A stretch of DNA of 64,000 bases from Hyphomonadaceae bacterium (GCA_019747815.1 JAIEQJ010000043.1:37840-101839), one strand, 5' to 3'; counted from the stretch's first letter, positions 1 through 9,947 are shown. Notes: generated by a model not told the origin, from the letters alone. Made by a program: numbers and translations.

Positions 1-1
1 C

Positions 2-958
2 GCCACCATGGCGGGCCTCTACGTCATGTATGCGGCCACGACATCCTTCGATCTGATGTTGAGCGGCGTGCTGCTCGGCATCGGCGTCAGCGGCACCGGC
101 CTCACCGCGCTGGTCGGCGCCGCAGGGCGCGCCGCCCCGCCCGACCAGCGCACGGCCGCCATCGCCGCGCTCGGCATGGCGAGCGGCATCGGCGGCTTCC
201 TGGCGTTCCCCTATACGCACCTGCTCATGAGCCTGGTCGGGTGGCAGACGAGCCTTCTCGTCCTGACGGCCACCATGGCGCTGGTGCTGCCGCTGGCCTG
301 GCCGCTGAGCGGCAAGCCCACCTCCTCGAGCCTGCTCGACCAGCAGACGCTGGGCGAGGCCGTCAAGGAGGCCTGCACGCACCCGAGCTACCTGCTGCTC
401 ACCATCGGCTTCTTCGTGTGCGGCTTCCATGTGGCGTTTTATGGCGTCCACCTGCCGGCCTTCGTGGCCGACAAGGGCCTGGATGCCAGTGTGGGCGTGG
501 CCGCGCTGACCACGGTCGGGCTCGCAAACCTGGTCGGCACCTACATCGCCGGCCAGTCGGGCCGCTTCATCGAGAAGCGCCGGGGCTTGAGCCTCATCTA
601 CTTCGGCCGCTGCTTCGTGTTCCTGGGGCTCCTGTTCCTGCCGATCACGGGCGCCACGGTGATCATCCTGAGCGCCGTTCTCGGCCTCCTATGGCTCTCC
701 ACGGTGCCGCTCACCTCCAGCCTGGTGGCGACGTTCTTCGGCACGCGGTGGATGTCCATGCTGTTCGGCGTGGTGTTCCTGTCCCACCAGGTCGGCTCGT
801 TCACGGGCCTGTGGCTGGCCGGCACCCTCTACGATCTCACCAAGTCCTATGATATGATGTGGTGGATATCGATTGCGCTGGGCCTGTTCGCGGCGGCCAT
901 CCACTGGCCGATCCAGGAGCGCCCGGTGGCGCGGCTGGCGGCCGCCGAGGCCGCATGA
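2..958 (+). CDS. MFS transporter, 5' end outside window
   Basis: Inner-membrane carrier of the major facilitator superfamily; substrate not readable from sequence. The frame is open to the left edge, so the ATG at 8 is probably internal and the real start lies upstream; 316 residues are visible from it, against about 400 for the family. Hydrophobic helices alternate with short loops. A polar central loop (about residues 98-122, from SGKPTSSSLLDQQ) separates the two halves, and a basic loop SGRFIEKRRG follows the next helix pair, as in MFS proteins. The HLPAFVADKGLD stretch resembles the oxalate/formate-antiporter-like branch, which is inference only. The gene ends 27 bases before a small membrane-protein gene. 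Confidence 0.85.
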   Translation, partial: ATMAGLYVMYAATTSFDLMLSGVLLGIGVSGTGLTALVGAAGRAAPPDQRTAAIAALGMASGIGGFLAFPYTHLLMSLVGWQTSLLVLTATMALVLPLAWPLSGKPTSSSLLDQQTLGEAVKEACTHPSYLLLTIGFFVCGFHVAFYGVHLPAFVADKGLDASVGVAALTTVGLANLVGTYIAGQSGRFIEKRRGLSLIYFGRCFVFLGLLFLPITGATVIILSAVLGLLWLSTVPLTSSLVATFFGTRWMSMLFGVVFLSHQVGSFTGLWLAGTLYDLTKSYDMMWWISIALGLFAAAIHWPIQERPVARLAAAEAA

Positions 959-985
959 GGACCCGCTGCGGAGCCTGAAAGGACG

Positions 986-1183
986 ATGGCAAGTCAGAGC
1001 GGTATGCACGAGGCGGATGCGGCGCGGATGATGGCGGCGCGGGAGAGGATGCCCGCCGCCGTTCGCTTCAGCGTGCTCGCCGCGGTTGGCCTGGCGCTCG
1101 CCGGCGCGCTCTATCTCATTGCGGTGCGTGGCGAGGCCCTGCTCGTCGACCTCTCCGCTCTCCAGCGCATCTTCTGCTTCTAG
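986..1183 (+). CDS. small single-helix membrane protein
   Basis: Unrecognised 65-residue protein. After a polar start of about 23 residues there is one hydrophobic helix (about residues 27-46, SVLAAVGLALAGALYLIAVR) followed by RGEALLVDLSAL and a Cys-Phe end. Short proteins of this make-up, with a helix followed by RG(E/P)A(L/I)LLDL, are common in Hyphomicrobiales; that comparison is from memory. An AGGAC motif sits just before the ATG, and the gene follows the MFS gene closely. Its TAG stop is the first three bases of the hairpin repeat that begins at 1181, so the repeat may have clipped the original C-terminus. Confidence 0.55.
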   Translation: MASQSGMHEADAARMMAARERMPAAVRFSVLAAVGLALAGALYLIAVRGEALLVDLSALQRIFCF

Positions 1184-1344
1184 TGTGATGATCGAGAAAT
1201 TCGCCCTTTCTCGCAGCACGCCTACTGAGCGAATTTCTCGATCTGAATCACACTAGAACCATGAACTTGCTAGTGTCCTTTCGATCGCGAAGTTCGTTCG
1301 GCGCCTGCTGCAAGGTCCGGCGAACTTCGCGATCGGGACACTAG
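1181..1344. repeat. composite two-hairpin intergenic repeat, copy 1
   Basis: Two adjacent imperfect palindromes. The first has arms at 1181-1204 (starting tagtgtgatgatcgag) and 1229-1255 (ending cgatctgaatcacacta). The second has arms at 1270-1296 (ctagtgtcctttcgatcgcg) and 1321-1344 (cgcgatcgggacactag). Both are bounded by CTAGTG/CACTAG. A nearly identical copy lies at 17517-17675, with only a few substitutions over about 158 bases. Size, palindromes and intergenic position suggest a REP/BIME- or MITE-like non-coding element. No transposase is present. Confidence 0.85.
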
Positions 1345-1424
1345 CTCATCGCCCGGCATCCACCCAAGCCAGTCAACGCGGGATGTGAGCTCTTGCCAGT
1401 CGGTCGCGACCCGGATCGTACGTC

Positions 1425-1892
1425 ATGAGAACCAGCACATTTGCGGCGGCCGTGCTCGCCCTTGCCGCGTCGGCGAGCGCTGGTGGCGCGCAGGAGGTTC
1501 GCATCTACGCCAAGGCGGCTCCCTACGAGGACGTCAAGCTCGATCTCACCAGCGCGATCGCGTCGCGGGGGTTGGTCGTCGATGCCAATGGCCAGGTCGG
1601 CAAAATGCTCGACCGCACCGGCCCGGATGTCGGCTCGACCAGGCAGGTCTACACCCACGCGGAGTATTTCTCGTTCTGCTCGGCCAAGTATTCACGCCGC
1701 ATGATGGAAGCGGATCCCGTCAACATCGGCTTCTGCCCCTTCGTGATCTTCATGTACGAGGCGCCCGACGCGCCGGGCAGGACGACGGTCGGCTATCGCC
1801 GGCCGACGCCGCAGGGCAACGAGGCCTCGCGACAGGTCTTGACCGAGATCGACGCGCTGCTCGACGGCATCGTCAAGGAGGCGGTGCAGTAG
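1425..1892 (+). CDS. DUF302 domain protein, secreted
   Basis: A 155-residue protein with a cleavable signal peptide (residues 1-22, MRTSTFAAAVLALAASASAG followed by GAQ). The rest matches the DUF302 pattern: an N-terminal strand VRIYAKAAPYEDVKLDL, the middle segment FVIFMYEAPDAPGRTTVGYRRP, and a C-terminal helix ending LTEIDALLDGIVKEAV. The biochemical role of DUF302 proteins is not established. Two Cys residues in FCSAKYS and GFCPFV could form a disulfide after export. It stands alone between the repeat on its left and the riboswitch leader on its right. Confidence 0.8.
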   Translation: MRTSTFAAAVLALAASASAGGAQEVRIYAKAAPYEDVKLDLTSAIASRGLVVDANGQVGKMLDRTGPDVGSTRQVYTHAEYFSFCSAKYSRRMMEADPVNIGFCPFVIFMYEAPDAPGRTTVGYRRPTPQGNEASRQVLTEIDALLDGIVKEAVQ

Positions 1893-2029
1893 CGCCCCGC
1901 CCGCCGCGGCTTTGCGCCGTTGCCGAGATGACATTGCCGGCGCCTAATCCGATCGCGTCCCGACCTCGTCTCTTGACAGCGCCGCCTCCGCTTTGCTTCG
2001 ATGCCGCCGCGTGACGGTCTCGTCGCGGC

Positions 2030-2212
2030 CTTTTGTTGGGTCGCGACGGTGAAAAGGGAACGCGGTGCGAGGTCTACGTTGGCCTCAAATCCGTGGCTGC
2101 CCCCGCAACTGTAAGCGGCGAGCGTCGCCCCCTATGCCACTGCCGGGCAACCGGCGGGAAGGCGGAGGCGATGCGCCTGAGCCGCGAGCCAGGAGACCTG
2201 CCGGCACGAGTC
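2030..2212 (+). promoter_or_regulatory. cobalamin (AdoCbl) riboswitch
   Basis: Matches the cobalamin riboswitch consensus in order: ggtgaaaagggaacgcggtg (2049-2068), ccgtggctgcccccgcaactgtaa (from 2091), the conserved gccactg (2136-2142), the pair ccgggcaaccggcggga, then the B12-box-like segment gccaggagacctgccggca (2188-2206). It lies about 230 bases upstream of the btuB-like start. In this class, adenosylcobalamin binding lowers expression of the downstream transport genes. A GC-rich hairpin at 2345-2358 (gcgcccgtcgggcgc) between aptamer and gene may belong to the expression platform. Confidence 0.95.
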
Positions 2213-2438
2213 GCCCATCACCTGCGCGGGGCGCGCGGGCGAGCGGACCACCGTAGTGGCGACGACTCTAGGTTGAGTTGGGGGTCGTGCCGGTGATGTC
2301 CGCGAAGGGGCGAGCAAAGTCAGCCATGCAATAGAAGCGCGCAGCGCCCGTCGGGCGCGGCGTTCACTGCTGTCTTGCTGTTCGCCCCAGGCCGGTCGCG
2401 CCGGCGCCGCCTCCGCTCCTTTGGTTCGGAGAGGCGCC

Positions 2439-4505
2439 ATGCATTCGTCATTGAGACTTGGAACTGCAGTTCTAGCGGGGGGCCTGGCGGCCCTCGGTCT
2501 TCCCGGCACCACCCGGGCTCAGCAGCCCGTGCAACTGCCGGGGATTTACGTCCAAGGAGCCACGCTCGAGGCGCCGCCGCGGCGCTCGTCGGCTGCACCG
2601 GCGGCTGATACCAAGGCCGCCGCCACGGACGCCCCGGCGGCCGACACCAGTGGGGTTGACACGGTTGGCGGAGTTCCCGCCTACACAGTCGGCAATGCGG
2701 TGACCGTCGTGACAGGCGAGGAGTTGCGGCAGCGACAGGTTCGCGATGCCAGCGATGCGTTGCGGAGCCTGCCGGGCGTTGCGGTCAGCCGCAGCGGTGG
2801 CCGGGGCAGCATTACGCAGGTTCGCATCCGTGGCGCTGAGGCTCCACACACCCTCGTGCTGATCGACGGCGTCGAGGCGAACACGACTGCCGACGGCGAG
2901 TTCGATTTCTCCAATCTCTCCGCCGAGGACTTGGAGCGAATCGAGGTCATTCGCGGTCCGCTCAGCAGCCTTTACGGCTCGAACGCCCTTGGAGGGGTCA
3001 TCAATATCGTGACCCGATCCGGGCAGGGCCCGCTGGCTTTGAGCTTTAGGTCCGAGGCGGGCTCGCTCAGAACCACGGATTTCTCTGCGCGCCTGTCGGG
3101 CGGCAACGACAAAGCGCACATCTCCATCTCGCAGAATTGGCGCGATACGGACGGTTTCAACGTCGCCCCTGCAGGAAGCGAGCGGGACGGCTCCCGGCTG
3201 AGCAGCTTTTCACTGAAGGGTGGGGTGCAGCTGCTCGCAGGCGTCACGCTGGACTTCACGATGCGCTATATCGACAAGTTCTCGGAGCGTGACGGGTTTG
3301 GAGGAACCGGCCAGCTCGGCACCGCGATCGACGATCCCTCGTCGCTGGACCATCGCGTGTTCCTCGGTGGCGCCAACCTGCGATGGGATATGCTGGACGG
3401 CAAGTTGACCCACGAATTCCGCGTCACCCGCAACGACACGGTTACCGCGGACAACGACGTCACGTTCAAATTGTTCAAGAACGTCAGCGAGGCGGACAAA
3501 GCCTCCTACCTTGCAACCTATCGACTCGACACGCCGGCAATTTGGGCCAAGCACAGCTTCTCCGTGCTCGTTGCGCGCGAAGCTGAGCAGTTCACGTCAA
3601 AAGGTGCATTTGCGAGCGGCGAGGGGGAGCGGAGCCAGCTGGCCTTCGCCGGAGAGTGGCGCGGCGGGTTCGCGGATAGGCTGTTCCTCACCGCCGGCAT
3701 TCGCCGTGACGACAACGACAAGTTTCAAGACTTCACGACCTGGCGGCTGGCTGCGTCGCTCAAACTGCACGAGCTTGGCATCCGCCCGCATGCGAGCGTC
3801 GGAACGGCCGTGAAGCTCCCTACCATGTTCGAGCAGTTCGGAGTTACGTCCTCGTTCATCCCAAACCCAAATCTTGTTCCCGAGGAGAGCTTCGGCTGGG
3901 ATGCCGGACTGGAGTTCACACTTCTCAGTGGCCGGGCGACCTTGGACGTCACCTACTTCAATGCCGATTTGACAAACAAGATCTTCGGCACCGCCCCAGG
4001 CCCGCTCCCCAACACCATTACGTCCATCAATTTGCCGGGAGAAAGCACGCGTGAGGGCGTGGAGATCGCGGGACGAGTGGCGCTGACCAAGGAACTCTCG
4101 CTCGGTGCGGCCTATACGTTCACAGATGCCCGTGATCCGAAGGGCGTACGCGAGGTGCGGCGCCCCCCGCACGCAGCCCGCGCCGACCTCGGCTACACCT
4201 CTGCAGATGGCCGAGCCAGGGCCAGCTTGGCTGTTATTTACAATGGAACCATGAACGACATTGCGTTCGAGCAAGTAGCGCCGTTTGGTCAGTCGCGCGT
4301 GCTGCTCGACAGCTATTGGATCGTTAACGCTGCGGTGTCCTACAAGCTGCAGCCCGGTGTCGAGCTGTTCGGGCGCGTGGAGAATCTCTTCGATGCGCGC
4401 TATCAAGAGGTGTTCGGTTTCGAGGCCGCGCCGATAACGGCCTTCGCCGGCATCAAGCTCACGCTCGGCGGGCCGGACGGCGTCGGCGGCAGTTGGGCCA
4501 AGTAG
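2439..4505 (+). CDS. btuB: TonB-dependent outer-membrane receptor, probable cobalamin receptor
   Basis: Outer-membrane barrel that would import cobalamin using TonB energy. The ATG at 2439 was chosen over the in-frame TTG at 2421 because GGAGAGG precedes it and it starts a clean signal peptide (MHSSLRLGTAVLAGG, cleavage near TRAQ). A plug domain follows: TVVTGEELRQRQ, DALRSLPGVAVSRSGG, VRIRGAEAPHTLVLIDGVE, IEVIRGPLSSLYGSNALGGV. The remainder is a beta-rich barrel to residue 688, a little longer than E. coli BtuB. The cobalamin riboswitch upstream and the btuFCD-like genes downstream support the substrate. The C-terminal end (GGSWAK) lacks the usual terminal aromatic residue, a minor oddity. 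Confidence 0.93.
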   Translation: MHSSLRLGTAVLAGGLAALGLPGTTRAQQPVQLPGIYVQGATLEAPPRRSSAAPAADTKAAATDAPAADTSGVDTVGGVPAYTVGNAVTVVTGEELRQRQVRDASDALRSLPGVAVSRSGGRGSITQVRIRGAEAPHTLVLIDGVEANTTADGEFDFSNLSAEDLERIEVIRGPLSSLYGSNALGGVINIVTRSGQGPLALSFRSEAGSLRTTDFSARLSGGNDKAHISISQNWRDTDGFNVAPAGSERDGSRLSSFSLKGGVQLLAGVTLDFTMRYIDKFSERDGFGGTGQLGTAIDDPSSLDHRVFLGGANLRWDMLDGKLTHEFRVTRNDTVTADNDVTFKLFKNVSEADKASYLATYRLDTPAIWAKHSFSVLVAREAEQFTSKGAFASGEGERSQLAFAGEWRGGFADRLFLTAGIRRDDNDKFQDFTTWRLAASLKLHELGIRPHASVGTAVKLPTMFEQFGVTSSFIPNPNLVPEESFGWDAGLEFTLLSGRATLDVTYFNADLTNKIFGTAPGPLPNTITSINLPGESTREGVEIAGRVALTKELSLGAAYTFTDARDPKGVREVRRPPHAARADLGYTSADGRARASLAVIYNGTMNDIAFEQVAPFGQSRVLLDSYWIVNAAVSYKLQPGVELFGRVENLFDARYQEVFGFEAAPITAFAGIKLTLGGPDGVGGSWAK

Positions 4506-4546
4506 GCTGGTGGCGCTGAGATAGGACAAGGCGGACGATCATACGC

Positions 4547-5425
4547 GTGCCATTGCGCATCCTGCACATCGTCTGCCTCGCGGCTGCGGCGGTTGCCGCG
4601 CCCGGGTTGTCCTTTGCGCCTGCCGCCGCGCAGGCGCAAAGCCAGGGCCGGCCGGCCCGCATCGTCTCCCTCGATCTGTGCACCGACCAGCTCCTCGTGG
4701 CGCTGGTCGGGCGCGAGCGCATTGCCGCCGTCACGCATCTGGCGGCCGATCCGGCGGTGTCAGCCGATCCGGGCAAGGCCAAGGGCATTCCCATCACCCA
4801 CGGCGCGGCCGAGGACGTGCTGCGCTATGACCCCGATCTCGTCCTCGCCGGACCCTTCGGCGTCACGGCCACGGTCGGCCTGCTGCGCCGGCTGCAGCGC
4901 AACGTGGTGACCGTGCCGCTGCCTTCCGATCTCGACGGCGTGCGCGCCGCCATGCGCGCGGTGGCGGCCGCCGTCGGCGAGCATGCCAAGGGCGAGGCCA
5001 TGGTGGCCGCCTTCGACCGGCGCCTCGCGCGGCTGGCGCCGCCCGCTGCCGGGATGCGGCCGTCGGCCATCATCTATCAGGTCGGCGGGTCGGTCTCGGG
5101 CCCCGGCAGCCTGGCGGAGGCGACGCTCGCTGCCGCGGGCTTCCGCAACAAGGCGGCGGACTATCGTCTCACCCGCGGCGAGCAGGTGCCGCTGGAATTG
5201 CTGGTGGCCACGCCGCCCGATCTCCTCGTGCTGTCGAGCGCCGTGGACGAGTATCGCACCGCGCTCGCCGACAATCTGCGCCATCCGGTGCTCAGGCGGC
5301 TGCGCCAGCGCCACGCCTCGCTGGAGCTGCCCTGGCAGTTGTGGCTGTGCGGCACGCTGCACACGGCCGAGGCGATCGAGCGGCTGGCCGAGGCCCGCGT
5401 CAAGATCGAGGCGCGCCGGCCATGA
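4547..5425 (+). CDS. btuF: periplasmic cobalamin/Fe-siderophore-type binding protein
   Basis: Solute-binding protein of the BtuF/FecB (Peripla_BP_2) family, 292 residues, delivering ligand to the ABC permease encoded next. It starts with GTG at 4547 and has a signal peptide ending near AAAQAQ. Family pattern: ARIVSLDLCTDQLLVALV at the start of the mature protein, then VLRYDPDLVLAGPF and LVATPPDLLVLSS. Cobalamin is inferred from the shared riboswitch-led operon; the protein family also binds siderophores and heme. It follows btuB by 41 bases and its TGA overlaps the permease ATG (ATGA), indicating translational coupling. Confidence 0.88.
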   Translation: MPLRILHIVCLAAAAVAAPGLSFAPAAAQAQSQGRPARIVSLDLCTDQLLVALVGRERIAAVTHLAADPAVSADPGKAKGIPITHGAAEDVLRYDPDLVLAGPFGVTATVGLLRRLQRNVVTVPLPSDLDGVRAAMRAVAAAVGEHAKGEAMVAAFDRRLARLAPPAAGMRPSAIIYQVGGSVSGPGSLAEATLAAAGFRNKAADYRLTRGEQVPLELLVATPPDLLVLSSAVDEYRTALADNLRHPVLRRLRQRHASLELPWQLWLCGTLHTAEAIERLAEARVKIEARRP

Positions 5426-6419
5426 GCTTGCTGCCCGCCCGGGCCCGCACCGATATCGCACCACCCGTTCTGCTGGGCGTCCTGGCGGCGGCCGTTGCCG
5501 CCGCCTTTCTGCTCTCGCTGGCGGTGGGCCCGTCGGGGTTCGGCTTCGGGCCCGGCGGCGAGGCCGGTGCCCTGATCTTCTGGGAGATCCGCCTGCCGCG
5601 CGCCATCCTGGGTGCGCTCGTCGGCGCATCGCTCGGGCTCGCCGGCGCGGCCCTGCAGGGCTACCTGCGCAACCCGCTGGCCGAGCCGGGCCTGATCGGC
5701 GTCTCCGGCGGCGCGGCGCTGGGCGCGGTGCTGGCGATCCATCTGGGCCTTGCGCAGCTCGTGGCGCTGGCGCTGCCGATCGGCGGATTGATCGGCGCGG
5801 GCGTGGCGATGCTGGCCGTGGTGGCGCTCGCCGGCGCGAGCGGCGGGCCGGTGACGCTGATCCTGGCGGGCCTGGCCGTCTCCGGCACGGCCACTGCGCT
5901 CATCTCACTCGCCCTCAATCTGTCGCAGAATCCCTTTGCCACGGTCGAGATGGTGTTCTGGACCATGGGCTCGCTCGCCGACCGCAGCCTGACGCAGGTG
6001 TGGCTCGCCGCCCCGCTGATGCTGGCCGGCATGGGCGCCCTGCTCCTGGTCGGCCGGGCGCTGGATGCGCTGACGCTGGGCGAGGATGCGGCGCGCAGCC
6101 TGGGGGTCGATCTCGTCGGCACGCGCTGGATCATCGTCGCCGGCATCGCGCTCTGCGTCGGGGCGGGCACGGCCGTAACGGGCGTCATCGGCTTCGTCGG
6201 CCTGCTGGTGCCGCATGTGCTGCGGCCGTTCGCGGGCCACCGGCCGGGGCTGCTGCTGCCGGCCTCAGCGCTGGCCGCCGCGGCGTTCCTGCTCATCGCC
6301 GATGTCGGGTTGCGTTTGGCACAGCCCTGGGTGGAGCTCAGGATCGGCGTGCTCACGGCGCTGATCGGGGCCCCGTTCTTCGTCTGGCTGGTGCTCAAGA
6401 CGCGGGCGGAGCTGGCGCC

Positions 6420-6423
<4 letters not shown>
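5422..6423 (+). CDS. btuC: FecCD/BtuC-family ABC permease
   Basis: Inner-membrane permease of a type II ABC importer, 333 residues and about ten helices. Family motifs are clear: LPRAILGALVGASLGLAGAA, QGYLRNPLAEPGLIGVSGGA, GEDAARSLGV and VIGFVGLLVPHVLRPFAGH, the last lying by the coupling helices that contact the ATPase. The start at 5422 overlaps the btuF stop by four bases; in-frame starts further upstream would overlap btuF heavily and lack the family N-terminus. The downstream ATPase gene overlaps in the same ATGA way. Cobalamin specificity is inferred from the operon. Confidence 0.92.
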
Positions 6424-7193
<770 letters not shown>

Positions 7194-7215
7194 TGCAGCC
7201 CTGTTGCTTGCCTTG

Positions 7216-8340
7216 ATGCGCGCTTTCGGCATCCCGTGGGGGCCCCTGTCCGTGAGCATGTTCCGAAGGCGGCATCAGCGCCTCAACCTGGCGCTCGAAG
7301 GCGGCGGCGCGCACGGCGCCTTCACCTGGGGTGTGCTCGACCGCCTGCTCGAGGACGAGAGGCTGGACATCGCCTGGATCAGTGCCACCAGCGCCGGCGC
7401 CGTCAATGCCGTGGCGCTGGCGTCAGGCCTTGCGGAAGGTGGCCGGGCCGGCGCGCGCGCCAAGCTCAGGGCCGTATGGGAAGCGGTGGCCAAGGCCGGC
7501 GTCCCCGATCTGCTGCGCCTCAATCCGTGGCTTGCCAGCATCAGCCGCTCCAACACGCTGGCGCACGTGGCGTCGCTGTTCTCGCCCTACGATTTCAATC
7601 CGCTCGGGTTCGATCCCTTCCGCAAGCTGCTCGAAGCCCATATCGATTTCGCCACGCTCCGCACCACATCGGGCCCTGAGCTGCTGATTGCGGCCACCGA
7701 CGTGACGACGGGGCGTGCGCGCCTCTTCCGCCGCCGCGAGATCACGGTGGAAGCGGTGCTGGCCTCGGCCTGCCTGCCCACCATTCATCATGCGGTCTCC
7801 ATCGACGGCCAGGCCTACTGGGACGGCGGATTTTCGGCCAACCCCGATCTCGTCACGCTCGGCCGCGAGAGCCCCGTCGGCGATACGCTGATCATCAAGC
7901 TCAATGCGTTGGACCGGAACGGCGTGCCGATGAGCGCGCGCGAGATCGCGGCGCGCGCCAATCAGATCACCTTCAGCCAGCCGATGCTGCGCGACGTGGA
8001 GCTGATCGAGACCGTCCGGCGCCTGAGCAGCCGCTGGGCTCGCCGCAGCAGCTCCGGCGACGGGCGGCTTGCGCGCCACCGCTTTCACCTGATCGAGGCG
8101 GGCCGGTTCACGGCGGCGCTGTCGCCCGAGAGCAAGGCCAAGCCCGACATCGAGCTGCTGACCTACCTCCACGGCGCCGCGCGCAGCGAGACCGAGAAGT
8201 GGCTTGCCCGCCACCGCGGCAGCCTCGGCTGGAAGAGCACCGTCGACCTGGCCCGGCATTTCCTGGCGCCGCGATCGGCAGCGGGCGCGACGCCCGTTCC
8301 ACCCTCCCCCGAGCCCCGATCGCCGACCGAGGCCGTCTGA
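7216..8340 (+). CDS. patatin-like phospholipase family protein
   Basis: Probable acyl hydrolase of the patatin/RssA family, about 374 residues from the ATG at 7216; GTG 7252 and ATG 7258 are also possible starts. The oxyanion loop EGGGAHGAF (residues 28-36) and the aspartate motif WDGG (Asp near 203) are intact. The nucleophile elbow reads ISATSAGAVNA, with Ser59 as nucleophile; the first Gly of the usual G-x-S-x-G is Ala here. The C-terminus (PPSPEPRSPTEAV) looks disordered. No signal peptide, so probably cytoplasmic or membrane-peripheral. It follows btuD, but a B12 link is not evident. Confidence 0.88.
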   Translation: MRAFGIPWGPLSVSMFRRRHQRLNLALEGGGAHGAFTWGVLDRLLEDERLDIAWISATSAGAVNAVALASGLAEGGRAGARAKLRAVWEAVAKAGVPDLLRLNPWLASISRSNTLAHVASLFSPYDFNPLGFDPFRKLLEAHIDFATLRTTSGPELLIAATDVTTGRARLFRRREITVEAVLASACLPTIHHAVSIDGQAYWDGGFSANPDLVTLGRESPVGDTLIIKLNALDRNGVPMSAREIAARANQITFSQPMLRDVELIETVRRLSSRWARRSSSGDGRLARHRFHLIEAGRFTAALSPESKAKPDIELLTYLHGAARSETEKWLARHRGSLGWKSTVDLARHFLAPRSAAGATPVPPSPEPRSPTEAV

Positions 8341-8457
8341 GCCTCGAGACCGGATATGGGGCGAAACGGCTCCCGTGCGTGTCGCGCCCGATTTAGACGC
8401 AGACGGATCGTCGGCCGACATGCGTCATGGCACATCAGGCATTCCACAACATTTGAT

Positions 8458-8487
8458 GTGCACGCACTAATTGTATGCTAAGTGCAC
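8458..8487 (+). promoter_or_regulatory. possible operator: spaced GTGCAC inverted repeat
   Basis: GTGCAC at 8458-8463 and again at 8482-8487 (each its own complement) flank an AT-richer core around ttgtatgcta, about 55 bases before the MFS start. The spacing of about two helical turns would suit a dimeric regulator, but no regulator gene is adjacent. Weak evidence. Confidence 0.25.
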
Positions 8488-8542
8488 GATTCTGGCGGGC
8501 GGGGACCCCGTCGGGGGGAATCCGAGGGGAAGCGCTGTCGCC

Positions 8543-9844
8543 ATGAATGATCAATCGCCTGCGCAACCGGCAAAAGCCGGTGCGCCAATACCGCCTGTTG
8601 CCTGGAAGGCCGCTGTCGTTCTGCTGACAATGCTGGCGGCGACGACCATTTTGTCGCAGTTCTTCCGGGCCTCCATATCGGTCATCGCGCCCGAGCTCAT
8701 CAGCAGTCTGTCGCTCTCTTCCGAGGCGCTGGGCTTCGCCAGCGGCAGCTACTTCCTCGCCCTTCTGCTGTCGCAGATTTTCGTGGGCGTCCTGTTCGAT
8801 CGCATCGGCGCGCGCATCACCGTCTCGGCGCTGTCGGTGCTGATGGTGGCGGGCGCGCTGCTGCATGCGATAGCCCAGTCCGGCACCGGCTTGGCGGTGG
8901 CGCGCTTCGTCGTGGGCGTTGGCTGTGCCGGAAGCTTCACCGCGGCCGTGGTGCTCATCGCGCGCTGGTATCCGCGCCAGTCCTGGACCACGGTGCTGAG
9001 CTGGGTGTTCGCGCTCAGCCAGATCGGCTTCTTCCTCGCCGGCCTGCCGCTGGCCGCCGTCAGCGAATGGATCGGCTGGCGCTGGGCCTTCGTGGGCATG
9101 GGCGTGGCCGCCGCCGTCGTCGGCATCCTGTTCCTTTGCCTGGTGCGCGACGATCCGCCCGGCGCCCAGCCGCGTGCGGCCTCGGAGGAGCTGGGCGCGA
9201 TCGCCGGCCTGCGCCGGGTGCTGGCAACACCGGGGCTGCTGCGCGTGCTGGCATTGTTTCTGGTGGCCTATGCGGTCCCGGCCTGCGTCATCCTGGTGTG
9301 GGTGGGACCCTACCTGCACGATGTGTACGGCCTCGACGCGCTCGGCCGCGGACGCGTGCTGCTCGGCATGGCGGCGGTGCAGACCGTTGCGGGTCTCCTC
9401 GTCGGCCCCCTGGACCACGTGTTCAATACGCGCAAATGGATCGCCGTTGCCAATGCCGCCGTGGCGGTCGGCGTCCTGGTTGCGTTCGCCGCCAGTCCCA
9501 GCCTGTCGCTCGGCGTCGCGGTCGGCCTGCTCATGCTGCTCAGCAGTGTGTCCGCCTACGGCAGCGTGCTGCTCTCGCATATCCGCAGCCATTTTCCGGA
9601 CCATCTGGCCGGCCGCGGCACCACCACCGCCAACATGGCGCAGCTCATCGGGGCCGGGCTGCTGCCGATCATCACCGGCTTCATTCCGTCGCTCTTCCCG
9701 CACGATGGGCCCGGCTACTCGCTGCTGGCCTACCGCTGGATCTTCGCCACGCTGGCGGTTGCGCTCGGGCTCGGCCTTGCCATCTATCTGACCGCAAAGG
9801 ATGCCAAGCCGCGCCCGATGGACGAGGCGCCGTCGTCGTCCTGA
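8543..9844 (+). CDS. MFS transporter
   Basis: Twelve-helix inner-membrane carrier, 433 residues from the ATG at 8543. That start follows GAGGGGA and gives a normal polar N-terminus (MNDQSPAQPAKAG) before helix 1; a TTG at 8471 is unlikely. MFS motif A appears after helix 2 as GVLFDRIGARITV. The central loop is LVRDDPPGAQPRAASEE. The overall pattern (FFRASISVIAPELISSL, ARFVVGVGCAGSFTAAVVLI) suits organic-acid or sugar-acid carriers. The dehydrogenase and the OtnI/DenD-like genes downstream suggest a sugar-acid substrate, which is inference. Confidence 0.9.
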   Translation: MNDQSPAQPAKAGAPIPPVAWKAAVVLLTMLAATTILSQFFRASISVIAPELISSLSLSSEALGFASGSYFLALLLSQIFVGVLFDRIGARITVSALSVLMVAGALLHAIAQSGTGLAVARFVVGVGCAGSFTAAVVLIARWYPRQSWTTVLSWVFALSQIGFFLAGLPLAAVSEWIGWRWAFVGMGVAAAVVGILFLCLVRDDPPGAQPRAASEELGAIAGLRRVLATPGLLRVLALFLVAYAVPACVILVWVGPYLHDVYGLDALGRGRVLLGMAAVQTVAGLLVGPLDHVFNTRKWIAVANAAVAVGVLVAFAASPSLSLGVAVGLLMLLSSVSAYGSVLLSHIRSHFPDHLAGRGTTTANMAQLIGAGLLPIITGFIPSLFPHDGPGYSLLAYRWIFATLAVALGLGLAIYLTAKDAKPRPMDEAPSSS

Positions 9845-9947
9845 GCGCACAACGATAGGCGGAGGCTTGACCCTCGATGTTCCGCTGGCTCACCATGCGG
9901 GCGCGCGCACCAGAACGGGCGCACCAGACGAAGGGGGAGGATGGCGC

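Noticed and set aside
689..1219. Minus-strand frame beginning MLRERANFSIITLE, and a similar start in a frame at 17208-17555
   Set aside because: The shared N-terminus comes from the repeat element at both sites, not from related proteins; the rest is antisense to real genes.
2421..2438. TTG start of the btuB-like gene
   Set aside because: ATG 2439 has a proper ribosome site and gives a clean signal peptide.
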